Of a stretch of 55,786 nucleotides of DNA, positions 25,713 to 35,316 are shown piece after piece. The stretch spans positions 1 to 55,786 of the forward strand of contig JAAYIY010000029.1 in NCBI GenBank assembly GCA_012523185.1. Reading direction: 5' to 3'. Each line of letters opens with the position of its first letter. Within the stretch, counting starts at the first letter, position 1. The position numbers were made by a program, and so were the translations under genes. This DNA comes from Clostridiales bacterium. Lineage in GTDB: Bacteria > Bacillota > Clostridia > Oscillospirales > Acutalibacteraceae. The notes below the pieces were generated by a model that was given only the letters and a program-made list of their open reading frames with translations, was not told the origin of the DNA and did not search any database.

Positions 25713-26600
25713 TCAGGCGTATTCGGGATAGACCTCTTTTATGTATTCCTCAATATCACCGCGGACACATCTTAAGGGCCCCGGCGCCTCCATCTTTTTT
25801 GAAACCGTCGCGGCCGACATGAGAAGCGCCTTCGGAATGTCCGCGCCGAGCCTTTCGCAGTAGTACGCGGCAAAGGCGGTGTCTCCCCTGCCCGTCCTCC
25901 CGCTCAGGTTGCGGGCTCTTATGGGGCAGTCATAAAAGTTGACACCGTCGTATGCCAAAACCTCTGTGTTATGAGTTATCATTATTTCTTTCGCGCCCCA
26001 ACTGTGCAAAAGCTTTGCCGCCTCTCGCCTGTCGGCAAGCCCTGTCAAAATCTCCGCCTCGGCGGCGTCTGTCTTTAAATATCTGATGTACGGAAGCATC
26101 TCAAGCTTGTCCGCCCAGTCTTTAAAACACATTGAACCGTCGTCGTTCCTGTGACGTAAAACAGCTTGAACATCGACGGCGACGTCATATTTTTGCGCCG
26201 CCTTTTTTATCATTTCGTTGTTAAAATCGCCGTATATCAACCCGGCAAAATGAAAAATGCTTGCGTCAAGCTCGCGCATATCGCCGACGGTGAACGGCGT
26301 GCCGGCGCTCACACAAGTGCATTTGCGCCGCTCCTTGTCGGCTGTGAAATATTTGTTTTTCATAACAGTCGACGACGCGGCGGGGATATAATAAACATCC
26401 TCGCTTGGTATCGTCAGACGCTTCGCCCTGCCCATATCCTCAGGAGCAAGCTTTGTTATCGCAGCCACTTTGTGACCGAGGGCAAAAGCCGACGCCGATG
26501 AAAAAGTGACGGCGCCGCCGACAACCTCAAGCTCGTTGCCGAGGTGGTCTGTGTTATAGTCAAGCGAAATATGCCCCATTATTATTGACGCGTATTTCAT
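25713..26600 (-). CDS. PfkB-family carbohydrate kinase
   Basis: A 295-residue ribokinase-type sugar kinase. The N-terminal glycine-rich region is GGAVTFSSASAFALGHKV, and the C-terminal anion-hole/catalytic motif is GRTGRGDTAFAAY, where the Asp is the catalytic base. It ends the four-gene catabolic operon, just after the class II aldolase, so it probably phosphorylates the sugar or keto-acid that the aldolase then splits. AGGAGGGGG precedes the ATG. The substrate cannot be read from sequence. Confidence 0.85.
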   Translation of the reverse strand: MKYASIIMGHISLDYNTDHLGNELEVVGGAVTFSSASAFALGHKVAAITKLAPEDMGRAKRLTIPSEDVYYIPAASSTVMKNKYFTADKERRKCTCVSAGTPFTVGDMRELDASIFHFAGLIYGDFNNEMIKKAAQKYDVAVDVQAVLRHRNDDGSMCFKDWADKLEMLPYIRYLKTDAAEAEILTGLADRREAAKLLHSWGAKEIMITHNTEVLAYDGVNFYDCPIRARNLSGRTGRGDTAFAAYYCERLGADIPKALLMSAATVSKKMEAPGPLRCVRGDIEEYIKEVYPEYA

Positions 26601-26612
26601 CCGTTCCCCCTC

Positions 26613-27452
26613 CTATATTTCGTTGCATATCTCAATTTTTCTGAAAACGACTTCTTTTATGCCGTCTATCGCCACTCGCATATAAACCTTTGGGTCAAAG
26701 GAATCGGGATAACGGGCAAATCCCCTCTTTATCCCCTCTGTGTACGCGCCGCGAAGCTCCGTGGCAAAATTTATCTTTCTGATGCCCGCCTTTATACAGT
26801 CGCGAAGCGTCGCGTCCGACAGTCCGGAAGCGCCGTGCAAGACAAGCGGAGTGTCAACAGCGGCATACAGCTCGCTGATTCTTGCCAGATTTATGCGCGG
26901 AACTCCCTTATAAACCCCGTGGGCGTTGCCGACGCTCACCGCAAGCGCGCTGACTTTTGTCGCGGCGGTGAATTTGACAGCTTCGCCGACATCTGTGCAG
27001 CTCGGCTCAACATCAAAGCTGCTCTCCTCGCTGCCGCCGACCTTGCCAAGCTCGCCCTCAACCGAAACGCCTTTCGGAAAAGAAGCCTCTGCAACGCCGC
27101 GCGTGATGCGCACATTTTCGTCAAAGGACAAGCCGCTGCCGTCAAACATCACGGATGTGTAGCCGTTTCGGACGCATTCGGCGGCAAGCTCCGCGCTGTC
27201 GCCGTGGTCAAGATGCATGGCATAATCAGTTTTACAGCCCTCCATAAGCGCGGACATCATTGCCGAATAAACAGCTTTGCCGCCATATCTCAATGTCCGC
27301 GGTATTGTTTGGACTATCAGCGGAACACCCGTCTCGCGCATTGCCTCGGACACGGCGATGGCCGACTCAAGGTTGTCAATGTTAAAAGCCGGGACGGCAC
27401 ATCCTTTTTCGCAAGCTCTTTTTATCAGCTCAAGGCTGCTGACACGAGCCAT
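26613..27452 (-). CDS. Class II ketose-bisphosphate aldolase
   Basis: A 279-residue zinc-dependent aldolase of the fructose-bisphosphate/tagatose-bisphosphate family. Zinc-ligand and active-site motifs are AMHLDHGDS (about residues 78-86), EGELGKVGG, the VGNAHGVYKG histidine and LHGASGLSD. It would cleave a ketose 1-phosphate or bisphosphate to triose phosphates. Gaps to its neighbours are 12 and 15 bp, and GGGAG precedes the ATG. It is not likely to be the housekeeping FBP aldolase because of its operon partners. Confidence 0.9.
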   Translation of the reverse strand: MARVSSLELIKRACEKGCAVPAFNIDNLESAIAVSEAMRETGVPLIVQTIPRTLRYGGKAVYSAMMSALMEGCKTDYAMHLDHGDSAELAAECVRNGYTSVMFDGSGLSFDENVRITRGVAEASFPKGVSVEGELGKVGGSEESSFDVEPSCTDVGEAVKFTAATKVSALAVSVGNAHGVYKGVPRINLARISELYAAVDTPLVLHGASGLSDATLRDCIKAGIRKINFATELRGAYTEGIKRGFARYPDSFDPKVYMRVAIDGIKEVVFRKIEICNEI

Positions 27453-27467
27453 TTAAAACACTCCCTG

Positions 27468-29009
27468 TCACGCGCCGTATCCAAAAGCTACGGCGCCTAA
27501 TAAAATCAGCACTGAAAACAGGAATTCCGCCAAAAAAAGCTTCCATGTGAACTTGATGAACTTTCCGTATGACACATTGACAAGGCCTATCGCTATTATC
27601 ATCACGCCGCTTGTCGGATAAAGAATGTTGCAAAAGCCATTTGACAGACAGAACGCAAGCACCACCGACTGGCGCGTTACACTTAACATATCGGCAAGCG
27701 GAAGCACGAGAGGCATGATGAGAAACGCCTTTGCCGTGCCGCTTCCGATAAAAAATGAGAGCAAGACAATAAACAGGAAAATGAAAAGAAGCGCGGCGGA
27801 CGGCCCGAAACCGTCAATCTTGTTGTATACATGGTAAAGGATTGTGTCGATTATCTTGCCCTGCTTTAATATGTATGTGATTCCCATAACAAAAACAACG
27901 AGCGGCGCGATGGGAGCTATTGTCTTTGCTCCGTCAATAAAGCCGCCAAGAAGGTTTTTGCCCCTTATTCCCGCGATATATCCGGCGGAAAGCCCGCCGA
28001 CAGTAAACAGCACTGCCATCCCCACAAGAGGAAGGTTGTCGATGTTGTCCCTTATGAAAGGCGGCACCGCCTCGATCCGCTGAACAATAAAGCTGATTGC
28101 CGCGCACACAAGGACCCCCGCGATGCAGCCGACAAACGTGCGTGTCGCCTTGCCGAGGCGCGGATCGTCCGTGATGCTGTTGTCAATCGAGTTTATGTAT
28201 TTCTCGCGGAGTTTCAGGTCGTTTTCATATACAATGGACTTCTTCGGATCCGCCTCTATTTTTTTTGCGTATCTCACAACGAAAGCTGTCAGTATCGCGT
28301 ATATGCCGACAAAAACTAAAATCCTGTAGCCAATGCCGGAAAACATGGGCAGACCGGCCATTGACTGGACTATGCCGACATTAAAGGGATTAAATGTCGC
28401 CGCCGTGAACCCGAACGCTATTGAAACAAGGCTGATGCTTATCCCGACAAGCGAGTCCCAGCCGAGCGCCAAGGATATGGCGACGCAAATCGGAACAACC
28501 GTGATGCTTTCTTCAAGAATGCCGACAATGGAGCTTAACACCATGAAGGCAAGTATGATAATCGGCAGGAGCTTATATTTCTTGTCTGAATACTTTTTGA
28601 CGATTACAGCCATGATGTATGTCAGCACACCGCTTTTGTCAAGTATCAGGAATGTTCCGCCAATGAGGACAATAAATAATATTATCGCAATGCCCATTAT
28701 GGCGTCGCTTGATGTGAAAACCTCTATGGGCGCGATAAGCGTCCTCCAAAACGGCAGCTTAAAGTCAACAGGCGTATATGTGCTTATCCTCTCGCCTGTT
28801 TCCGGGTCGATTACAGAGGCGATGATGGAGCCGCTTTCGTCCGTTAAATATTCGCCCCTCGGGACAAATTGTGTAAGCGCGCCGACAAAAATCATTATCC
28901 CGAATATAAGCCCCGTTATTAATAAAACTGTTTTCCTGTCAAGCTTAAGCCCCTGCCCCTTGCTTTCGGTGTTTTTAATTGAATTTTCCGTGTTTTGATT
29001 GTCCGCCAA
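27468..29009 (-). CDS. YfcC-family secondary transporter
   Basis: A protein of about 513 residues with 11-13 membrane segments of the YfcC/DcuC-like anion or amino-acid permease type. Markers include TQFVPRGEYLTDESG, GIAIILFIVLIGGTFLILDKSGV, ATFNPFNVGIVQSMAGLP and a late LSNGFCNILYPTSGVMI. AAAGGA lies 9 nt before the TTG at 29009, better placed than for the ATG at 29018. It probably imports the substrate of this operon (reductase, aldolase, kinase). Confidence 0.88.
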   Translation of the reverse strand: MADNQNTENSIKNTESKGQGLKLDRKTVLLITGLIFGIMIFVGALTQFVPRGEYLTDESGSIIASVIDPETGERISTYTPVDFKLPFWRTLIAPIEVFTSSDAIMGIAIILFIVLIGGTFLILDKSGVLTYIMAVIVKKYSDKKYKLLPIIILAFMVLSSIVGILEESITVVPICVAISLALGWDSLVGISISLVSIAFGFTAATFNPFNVGIVQSMAGLPMFSGIGYRILVFVGIYAILTAFVVRYAKKIEADPKKSIVYENDLKLREKYINSIDNSITDDPRLGKATRTFVGCIAGVLVCAAISFIVQRIEAVPPFIRDNIDNLPLVGMAVLFTVGGLSAGYIAGIRGKNLLGGFIDGAKTIAPIAPLVVFVMGITYILKQGKIIDTILYHVYNKIDGFGPSAALLFIFLFIVLLSFFIGSGTAKAFLIMPLVLPLADMLSVTRQSVVLAFCLSNGFCNILYPTSGVMIIAIGLVNVSYGKFIKFTWKLFLAEFLFSVLILLGAVAFGYGA

Positions 29010-29040
29010 TGCCAACATTCCTTTCAGCGCGTGTTTTGGT

Positions 29041-30048
29041 CTATTTTTTTACCGTTTGCTTTTCGACTTCCTTCTCTCTGATCCAATCCACCATATCGCC
29101 AAGCGACTGCTTTACCGTCATCGGATTATAACCAAGCTCCTTTTGCGCTTTCGCATAGCTGAAGTTGCAGTTTGAAAGAAGCTTCCTCACAGAGTAACGA
29201 GTCAAAAACGGTGTTTTGTTAAAAGCTTTGTAATAAAACTCCAAAACGGGCAAGAATGGTTTTACGGAGCCGAGAGGGAATTTCAGCGACGGCTTTTTGG
29301 AGCCGCGCTTTTCGGCAAGAATCCCGATGACCTCGTCGACAGTCACCCTTTCGCCCGTCAAAATGTAGCACTCGCCGTCGCGCCCCTTTAACGCCGCGCC
29401 GTAAAGTCCCTTGGCGACGTCGCGGACATCGACAAAATTATATTCACCGAAACTAAGCGAAACGGGTATCCTGCCCTTTAAAAACAAGCGAACCATCTCG
29501 CCTATGTTTGATATCTTAAAATCGTAAGGTCCTATGCACGCTCCCGGATGTGTCACGACAACCTCAAGCCCGTCGCAGCGGCTGTCAAGAACAAATTGTG
29601 TCGCGGCCGCCTTTGTTTTCGCATAAGTGCCGTCAAGAATGTCGGGAGAAAAGCTGCTTATTTCAGTCATTAATTCGTTGCCCGGCAGCGGTGGAATCGC
29701 GTCGACTGACGAAGCGTAAACAAGCCGCCTGACCCCGCACCTTTTGCAGGCGTCGACGACATTCTTTGTGCCGCCTAAGTTTACATCCCAAACCATGCCG
29801 TCGTTTCCCGAATTAATGTCTATTATCCCCGCCAGATGATAAACTGTGTCGGCGCCTTGAAACGCTTTTTCAAGAGACTCCAAATCAGTCACGTCGCCGT
29901 AACTTTTTTCACACCTGAAACCCTCAAATATACCCGGGTCTTTTCTGATTAAAATGCGAACATTTTCGTCGTTGCTTTCAAGCTCTTTAAGGAGAGCGTA
30001 GCCGATATGCCCGGTCGCCCCTGTCAGCACTGACAATCCCTTTGCCAT
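29041..30048 (-). CDS. NAD-dependent epimerase/dehydratase (extended SDR)
   Basis: A protein of about 335 residues. The Rossmann motif TGATGHIG is at the start, YHLAGIIDI follows, and the catalytic Tyr-x3-Lys is in YAKTKAAATQF. It resembles dihydroflavonol-4-reductase/steroid-dehydrogenase-like extended SDRs. It is the first gene of the operon leading to the YfcC transporter, aldolase and kinase, so it may reduce or epimerise the substrate. The second ATG (30048) is preferred because AAGGGA lies 9 nt before it. Confidence 0.88.
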   Translation of the reverse strand: MAKGLSVLTGATGHIGYALLKELESNDENVRILIRKDPGIFEGFRCEKSYGDVTDLESLEKAFQGADTVYHLAGIIDINSGNDGMVWDVNLGGTKNVVDACKRCGVRRLVYASSVDAIPPLPGNELMTEISSFSPDILDGTYAKTKAAATQFVLDSRCDGLEVVVTHPGACIGPYDFKISNIGEMVRLFLKGRIPVSLSFGEYNFVDVRDVAKGLYGAALKGRDGECYILTGERVTVDEVIGILAEKRGSKKPSLKFPLGSVKPFLPVLEFYYKAFNKTPFLTRYSVRKLLSNCNFSYAKAQKELGYNPMTVKQSLGDMVDWIREKEVEKQTVKK

Positions 30049-30219
30049 AGCCATTTATCCCTTCTGTTAATAATAGATTTGACACAATATTATGATTATA
30101 TCACAATATTTATAAAAACAAAATAGCTATTATGAAAATAGATTAAAAAAACTAAACCTCAGAATTAACGGCTTTTGCCGCAGCTTTAAAATCAAAACTC
30201 CAAGCTGAAATAATTTTTG

Positions 30220-30248
30220 TTGACAAAAACATTTTGTTGCTGTATGCT
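30220..30248 (+). promoter_or_regulatory. Promoter of the marR-ABC exporter operon
   Basis: TTGACA (30220-30225) and TATGCT (30243-30248) are spaced by 17 bp. A second TTGACA at 30250 lacks a good -10. The start near 30254 sits directly upstream of the palindrome. Confidence 0.65.
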
Positions 30249-30263
30249 ATTGACATTATCATT

Positions 30264-30292
30264 GTTAAACGTTTGATTATCAACCGTTTAAC
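30264..30292. promoter_or_regulatory. Palindromic MarR operator
   Basis: A 29-bp inverted repeat with 14-bp arms and one mismatched pair: outer GTTAAACG/CGTTTAAC and inner TTGAT-T-ATCAA. It covers about +10 to +38 of the transcript, where a bound MarR dimer would block transcription, so self-repression of the regulator and exporter is likely. Confidence 0.85.
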
Positions 30293-30350
30293 TTTACCTG
30301 CCGCAGGCGACAATCTTAATGCCCTGTCGGCTGAAAGGATGCTGCGTGAC

Positions 30351-30845
30351 ATGGATTTTAAGGCGACCTCCGCTCGGTTGGGCAAGCTTCACACGCTTCA
30401 CCGATATCTCATTTTCAGCATGATACCCGACGTAAAAACTTATCCGGGGCAGCCGCCCATTCTCGGCTATCTTCAAAGCCACAAAAACTGCACCCAGGCG
30501 GAGCTTGCGGAGTTTTTGCATGTGTCTCCCGCCTCCGTCGCAGTCAGCTTGAGAAGGATGCAAAAAGCGGGGCTGATAGACAGGCGCACAGACAGCTCCG
30601 ACCTGCGGCGCAACAAGATTTTTATCACCGAGCTTGGAAAAGAGCGCGACAAAGTCCTTCAGGACGCGTTCAAAAAGATTAACGACTGTCTGCTTGCCGG
30701 GTTTTCAGACGACGAGGCAAAGCAGCTGAACGGATATCTTGACAGGCTCATAGAAAACCTTACGCGCTGCTCGGGTGTTTGCGATTGCGCGTGTTTGGCG
30801 CCGAGCGGCAAAAGCGATAAAGGAGAACAAGACAAAGATGATTAA
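30351..30845 (+). CDS. MarR-family regulator with a cysteine-rich tail
   Basis: A winged-helix MarR protein of about 164 residues. The DNA-binding part is CTQAELAEFLHVSPASVAVSLRRMQKAGLIDRRTDSSDLRRNKIFIT in outline (recognition helix SPASVAVSLRRM, wing with DRR). The tail holds a cluster CSGVCDCAC that could sense metal, redox or a ligand. The start is either 30339 or 30351; the latter has AAAGGA upstream. It overlaps the first ABC gene by 8 bp and probably represses the exporter until a drug-like ligand binds. Confidence 0.88.
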   Translation: MDFKATSARLGKLHTLHRYLIFSMIPDVKTYPGQPPILGYLQSHKNCTQAELAEFLHVSPASVAVSLRRMQKAGLIDRRTDSSDLRRNKIFITELGKERDKVLQDAFKKINDCLLAGFSDDEAKQLNGYLDRLIENLTRCSGVCDCACLAPSGKSDKGEQDKDD

Positions 30846-32565
30846 AAAACTCCTTCCATATTCAAAAAAATATATTCCTTACGCGATTTTAAGCCCTCTT
30901 TTTATTGTCTGTGAAGTCATGATGGAGGTGCGCATTCCATTCACAATGGCAAAGATTGTCGACTACGGCATCATGCGGCAGGACATTTCCGCCATATACA
31001 GCAACGGGCTTGTGATGGTGGTCATGGCTTTAATTTCGCTTGTCTGTGGCGCGCTTGCCGCAAGGTTTGCCGCCGTCGCGGGGATAGGGTTCGGCAGCGA
31101 GGTCAGGAAAGGTGTTTTCGGCAAGATACAAGACTTTTCTTTTTCCAACACCGACAAATTCAGCACGGCATCGCTTATAACAAGGCTGACGACCGACATA
31201 AACATGGTGCAAAACACTTTCATGATGTCGCTGCGGATGTTTATACGCGCGCCGCTCATGCTTGTTTCGGCAGTCACATACGCCACGCGGATAAACAGCA
31301 AGCTTGCCGCCGTATTCTTTGCCGTCGTCCCGCTCATGGCAGTCGTCATGGCGCTGTTCGGCGGGATAGCGTTTCCGCGCTTTAAAGTCATGTTTGAAAA
31401 ATACGACAAGTTCAACTCATCTGTTCAGGAAAATCTCATCGCCATACGCGTTGTCAAGGCTTATGTCCGCTCCAAGTTTGAAAAAGAAAAGTTTAAGGAT
31501 TCTAACGACGACCTTAAAAAAGCTTCTGTCAACGCCGAAAAGCTGATGACTGTCGCAAGCCCTTTCATGATGTTTATGATGTATTCATGCATTGTCGCCG
31601 TGCTGTGGTTCGGCAGCAGGCTGATTCTCGGTGACCAAATGAAGGTTGGCGAGCTTGCCTCATTTATATCATATATAACACAAATTCTCATGTCACTCAT
31701 GATGCTCTCCGTCGTTTTTGTAATGTCCGTCATATCAAGGGCCTCGATAACAAGGCTTTGCGAAATAATAGACGAGGTCCCTGACATTTCCGACAAAGGA
31801 GCCGACCCGTCGCTTGAGGTTGCGGACGGCAGCGTTGAGTTCAAAAACATATATTTTAAATATGGCGACGGCAAATATATACTTGAAAACATAAATCTTT
31901 CGATATCCTCCGGCGAAACGATTGGTATAATAGGCGGAACAGGGTCCTCAAAAACTTCTCTCGTGCAGCTGATACCGCGGCTTTATGACGCGGACGAGGG
32001 CGAGGTGATTGTCGGAGGGCGTCACGTCAAAGATTACACCTTGGAAAACCTGCGGCAGTCGGTTTCGATGACACTTCAGAAAAACCTGTTATTTTCCGGA
32101 ACCATCGAGCAAAACCTGCGCTGGGGCGACGAAAACGCCTCACTTGACGAGCTAAGAAAAGTGTCTGAAATCGCTCAAGCCGACAATTTTGTGAGCGAAT
32201 TCACACATGGCTACGCCACGGAATTGGGGCAGGGCGGCGTGAATGTCTCAGGCGGACAAAAACAGCGCCTTTGCATTGCGCGAGCGCTGCTCAAAAAGCC
32301 AAAAATACTCATACTTGACGACAGCACAAGCGCCGTTGACACACACACAGACTCAAAAATACGAGAGGGACTTAAAAAGTTTCGTTCAGGCATGACGACA
32401 ATAATAATCGCCCAAAGGATACATTCTATTGAAAGCGCCGACAGGATAGTCGTGCTGGACAACGGTAAAATCGACTCGATAGGCACGCATTCGGAGCTTC
32501 TCAAAACGAGCGAAATCTACAAAGAGGTTTATGTCTCACAGCTTGAAGGGAGTGACGAAGATTGA
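30838..32565 (+). CDS. ABC exporter half-transporter, degenerate catalytic site
   Basis: A protein of 575 residues: a six-helix exporter membrane domain (about 1-310) and an ATPase domain. Walker A is GGTGSSKTS, with Ser where the second Gly of GxGK is usual; the signature is VSGGQ; and Walker B reads ILILDDSTSA, with Asp in place of the catalytic Glu. This is the degenerate-site pattern of the TM287 side of heterodimeric exporters. AAGGAG precedes the ATG that overlaps the marR stop. It overlaps the next subunit by 4 bp. Confidence 0.93.
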   Translation: MIKKLLPYSKKYIPYAILSPLFIVCEVMMEVRIPFTMAKIVDYGIMRQDISAIYSNGLVMVVMALISLVCGALAARFAAVAGIGFGSEVRKGVFGKIQDFSFSNTDKFSTASLITRLTTDINMVQNTFMMSLRMFIRAPLMLVSAVTYATRINSKLAAVFFAVVPLMAVVMALFGGIAFPRFKVMFEKYDKFNSSVQENLIAIRVVKAYVRSKFEKEKFKDSNDDLKKASVNAEKLMTVASPFMMFMMYSCIVAVLWFGSRLILGDQMKVGELASFISYITQILMSLMMLSVVFVMSVISRASITRLCEIIDEVPDISDKGADPSLEVADGSVEFKNIYFKYGDGKYILENINLSISSGETIGIIGGTGSSKTSLVQLIPRLYDADEGEVIVGGRHVKDYTLENLRQSVSMTLQKNLLFSGTIEQNLRWGDENASLDELRKVSEIAQADNFVSEFTHGYATELGQGGVNVSGGQKQRLCIARALLKKPKILILDDSTSAVDTHTDSKIREGLKKFRSGMTTIIIAQRIHSIESADRIVVLDNGKIDSIGTHSELLKTSEIYKEVYVSQLEGSDED

Positions 32566-34523
32566 AAGGTGAAGACAAAAGCTTTTCCCACAATGCGCAA
32601 AAGGGGCAGCCAGGTCCGCCAAAGGGCAGGCGCGGCTTTGAAAAGCCCGATAACGCGCGCGAGATATTCCGCCGTCTGCTCGGCTATCTGATAAAAAACA
32701 AGCTTCTGTTTTTGCTTATCGCCGTGCTTGTCATTTTCAGCTCCGGCTCCGCTGTCGCGGGCACATATTTTCTTAAGCCTGTTATAAACATTGTTTCGGA
32801 TGCCGTAAGCGCCGGCAGCGCCGACGGCGTAATGTCTCAAATCGCGCCGCTGATTTTCTTCATGTCAATCATTTTTGCTCTCGGTGTTGTTTCGCAATAT
32901 ATTTACGCACGCTTGATGCTGAATCTGTCGCAATCGACACTCAACAACATCCGCCGTGACCTTTTTGAGCATTTGCAGGACTTGCCGATAAGTTTCTTTG
33001 ACAAGCACACGCACGGCGAGGTGATGAGCCGTTTTTCGAGCGACGTTGACACACTTCGCGAGGCCATGACGCAGGGAATGCCGCAGATGATAACGTCCGC
33101 TGTTTCAGTCGCCGGAGTTTTTGTGATGATGCTTGTCCTCAGCCCGGCTCTGACAGTTCTTGTAATCGCCCTTATGTTCGTTGTTGTGAACATAATAAAG
33201 TTTATCGGCAAGCGCAGCGCTTCTTATTTCAGAAGTCAGCAGGAAGTGATAGGCAAGGTCAACGGATATATTGAGGAGCTTGTCGAGGGGCAAAAGGTCG
33301 TAAAGGTTTTTTGCCGTGAGCGCCGAACAATGGAGGGGTTTGCGGAGCTTAACGAACAATACAGAAAAGCCGCCACAAACGCCCATACCTACGCAAACAT
33401 TCTCATGCCCATCATGAACAATATTTCATATGTGAATTACGCAATCACATCAATCGTCGGCGCCGCAATCATTGTCAAAGGCGGTATTTTCGGCATCGGC
33501 GCGTCGCTTAGTCTTGGCGCGCTTGTGTCTTTCCTGCAATATACACGCCAATTCTTCCAGCCGCTGACAATGGTTTCACAGCAGTTTAACAACTTCCTTT
33601 CAGCGCTTGCGGGAGCTGAAAGGATCTTCGCGATTATTGATTTGCCTCCAGAGGAGGACGACGGCTATGTCACGCTTGTGAACGCCTTAAGGGACGGCGA
33701 CGGAAATATAAAGGAATCAGCCGACTATACAGGAATGTGGGCTTGGAAGCATCCTCACACCAAAGGCGGAAACGTGACTTACACGGAGCTTCGCGGCGAA
33801 ATTGTTTTTGAGGGCGTGACATTTGATTACGATGGCGAAAACACTGTTTTGAGCGACATAACCCTCAAAGCGGAAAGCGGCGAAAAGATTGCTTTTGTCG
33901 GCTCGACAGGCGCGGGCAAGACCACGATTACAAATCTTTTGAACAGATTTTACGATATAGCCGAAGGCAAGATACGCTATGACGGCATAAATGTCAAAAA
34001 AATAAAAAAGAGCGACCTCCGCCGCTCTCTTGCCATGGTTCTTCAGGACACGCGCCTGTTCACCGGCACTGTCAGGGACAATATCGCCTATGGCAAGCTT
34101 GACGCGACGGACGAGGAAATAGTCGCCGCCGCAAAGCTTGCAAACGCGCATCGGTTTATCGAAAAACTGCCCGACGGCTATGACACAATCCTTTCGGGCG
34201 ACGGGGCAAACATCAGCCAAGGGCAGCGGCAATTGCTGTCGATTGCAAGGGCGGCAGTCGCGAACCCGCCTGTTCTTGTTCTTGACGAGGCGACAAGCTC
34301 AATAGACACAAGGACTGAAAGGCTCATCGAAAAGGGAATGGATAAGCTGATGGAAAACAGGACTGTGTTTGTAATTGCGCACAGGCTTTCGACTGTGCGC
34401 AATTCAGACAAAATTATGGTGCTTGAACACGGTAAAATCATCGAACAGGGAAATCATGAGGAGCTGATTGCGCTGCACGGAAAATATTACAGCCTTTACA
34501 CAGGCCAATTTGTGCTTGACTGA
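32562..34523 (+). CDS. ABC exporter half-transporter, canonical catalytic site
   Basis: A 653-residue partner. A charged N-terminal extension (about 40 residues) precedes six membrane helices, and an insertion of about 45 residues lies before the ATPase domain. Walker A is GSTGAGKTT, the signature is ISQGQ instead of SGGQ, and Walker B is VLVLDEATSSID with the catalytic Glu. Together with the preceding gene it forms a heterodimeric multidrug-type exporter (like TM287/288 or LmrCD). It starts at TTG overlapping the upstream stop, with GGGAGTG upstream. Confidence 0.94.
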   Translation: MKGEDKSFSHNAQKGQPGPPKGRRGFEKPDNAREIFRRLLGYLIKNKLLFLLIAVLVIFSSGSAVAGTYFLKPVINIVSDAVSAGSADGVMSQIAPLIFFMSIIFALGVVSQYIYARLMLNLSQSTLNNIRRDLFEHLQDLPISFFDKHTHGEVMSRFSSDVDTLREAMTQGMPQMITSAVSVAGVFVMMLVLSPALTVLVIALMFVVVNIIKFIGKRSASYFRSQQEVIGKVNGYIEELVEGQKVVKVFCRERRTMEGFAELNEQYRKAATNAHTYANILMPIMNNISYVNYAITSIVGAAIIVKGGIFGIGASLSLGALVSFLQYTRQFFQPLTMVSQQFNNFLSALAGAERIFAIIDLPPEEDDGYVTLVNALRDGDGNIKESADYTGMWAWKHPHTKGGNVTYTELRGEIVFEGVTFDYDGENTVLSDITLKAESGEKIAFVGSTGAGKTTITNLLNRFYDIAEGKIRYDGINVKKIKKSDLRRSLAMVLQDTRLFTGTVRDNIAYGKLDATDEEIVAAAKLANAHRFIEKLPDGYDTILSGDGANISQGQRQLLSIARAAVANPPVLVLDEATSSIDTRTERLIEKGMDKLMENRTVFVIAHRLSTVRNSDKIMVLEHGKIIEQGNHEELIALHGKYYSLYTGQFVLD

Positions 34524-34526
34524 TTT

Positions 34527-35168
34527 TCAGTCGGCGTCCGTGACGACTTTGGCGTCTTTTATAACTATCGGCTCAACGGGCGACGACATGTTGCCGTCCA
34601 TCCCAATCGCGCGCTCATAATTAAGGAAGGCGTCTACCGTATCCATTCCCTCCACAACTTTTCCGAAAGCTGCGTATTGACCGTCAAGCGACGAGCATTC
34701 GTCTGTGTAGCATATGAAAAACTGTGACGATGCGGAGTCAAAGGACTCCGGGCTGCGCGCCATTGACACCACGCCTCTTGTGTGCGACAGTGTGTTTTGC
34801 ACAAATCCATTTCTGCTGAATTCACCGAAAATCTTTTCATCGGAGCCTCCGGAGCCGTTGCCATTCGGGTCCCCGCCTTGCGCCATAAAGCCGTCTATGA
34901 CACGGTGAAAAGTCAAGCCGTCATAAAACCCTTCTTTTACAAGCTTCATGAAGTTTTCCACAGTTTTGGGGGCAAACTCGGGATAAAGCTCGATTACAAA
35001 GCTGCCGCCGTTTTCCATTGTCACGGCGACACGCGGAGTCCCGCTTATGCCCGTCGGCTCGCTCTCCCCATTTTCGTTTGTTTTCGGTGTGCAGCTTACG
35101 AAAGCTGACGCGCAAATCAAGACAAGAGCGACAGCGCAAAACATCTTGAGGACGGACTTCTTTGTCAT
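34527..35168 (-). CDS. Lipoprotein peptidyl-prolyl isomerase (cyclophilin)
   Basis: A 213-residue cyclophilin with a signal peptide and lipobox ending AFVSC near residue 26. Cyclophilin features are visible: EFAPKTVENFMKLV, FHRVIDGFMAQGGDP (catalytic Arg and the FMAQGGD loop) and SSQFFICY. It would assist folding of exported proteins on the outer membrane-facing side of the cell membrane. It converges on the ABC exporter with a 3-bp gap. Confidence 0.93.
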   Translation of the reverse strand: MTKKSVLKMFCAVALVLICASAFVSCTPKTNENGESEPTGISGTPRVAVTMENGGSFVIELYPEFAPKTVENFMKLVKEGFYDGLTFHRVIDGFMAQGGDPNGNGSGGSDEKIFGEFSRNGFVQNTLSHTRGVVSMARSPESFDSASSQFFICYTDECSSLDGQYAAFGKVVEGMDTVDAFLNYERAIGMDGNMSSPVEPIVIKDAKVVTDAD

Positions 35169-35250
35169 TGCCGTTCATTCCTTTCAAACAATTTTTATAT
35201 ACCTTTAATAATTTAACTCAAAACACGCCGATTGTCAATTAAAATTATCT

Positions 35251-35276
35251 CTCACCGGAGCATCTCACCGGAGCAT
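35251..35276. repeat. Two perfect 13-bp tandem units
   Basis: CTCACCGGAGCAT is repeated twice without a gap, followed by a partial third copy (CTCG). It lies directly beside the hairpin that follows the ABC-F gene. Confidence 0.9.
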
Positions 35277-35278
35277 CT

Positions 35279-35316
35279 CGCCGTCGCAAATCAAGTCTTG
35301 CGGATTTGCGGCGGCG
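35279..35316. terminator. Strong hairpin abutting the ABC-F stop codon
   Basis: A 14-bp stem (35279-35292 with 35303-35316, one G-U pair) with a 10-nt loop starts at the base next to the stop codon of the minus-strand gene. No T-run follows directly on that strand, so it may protect the mRNA 3' end rather than terminate. Confidence 0.6.
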
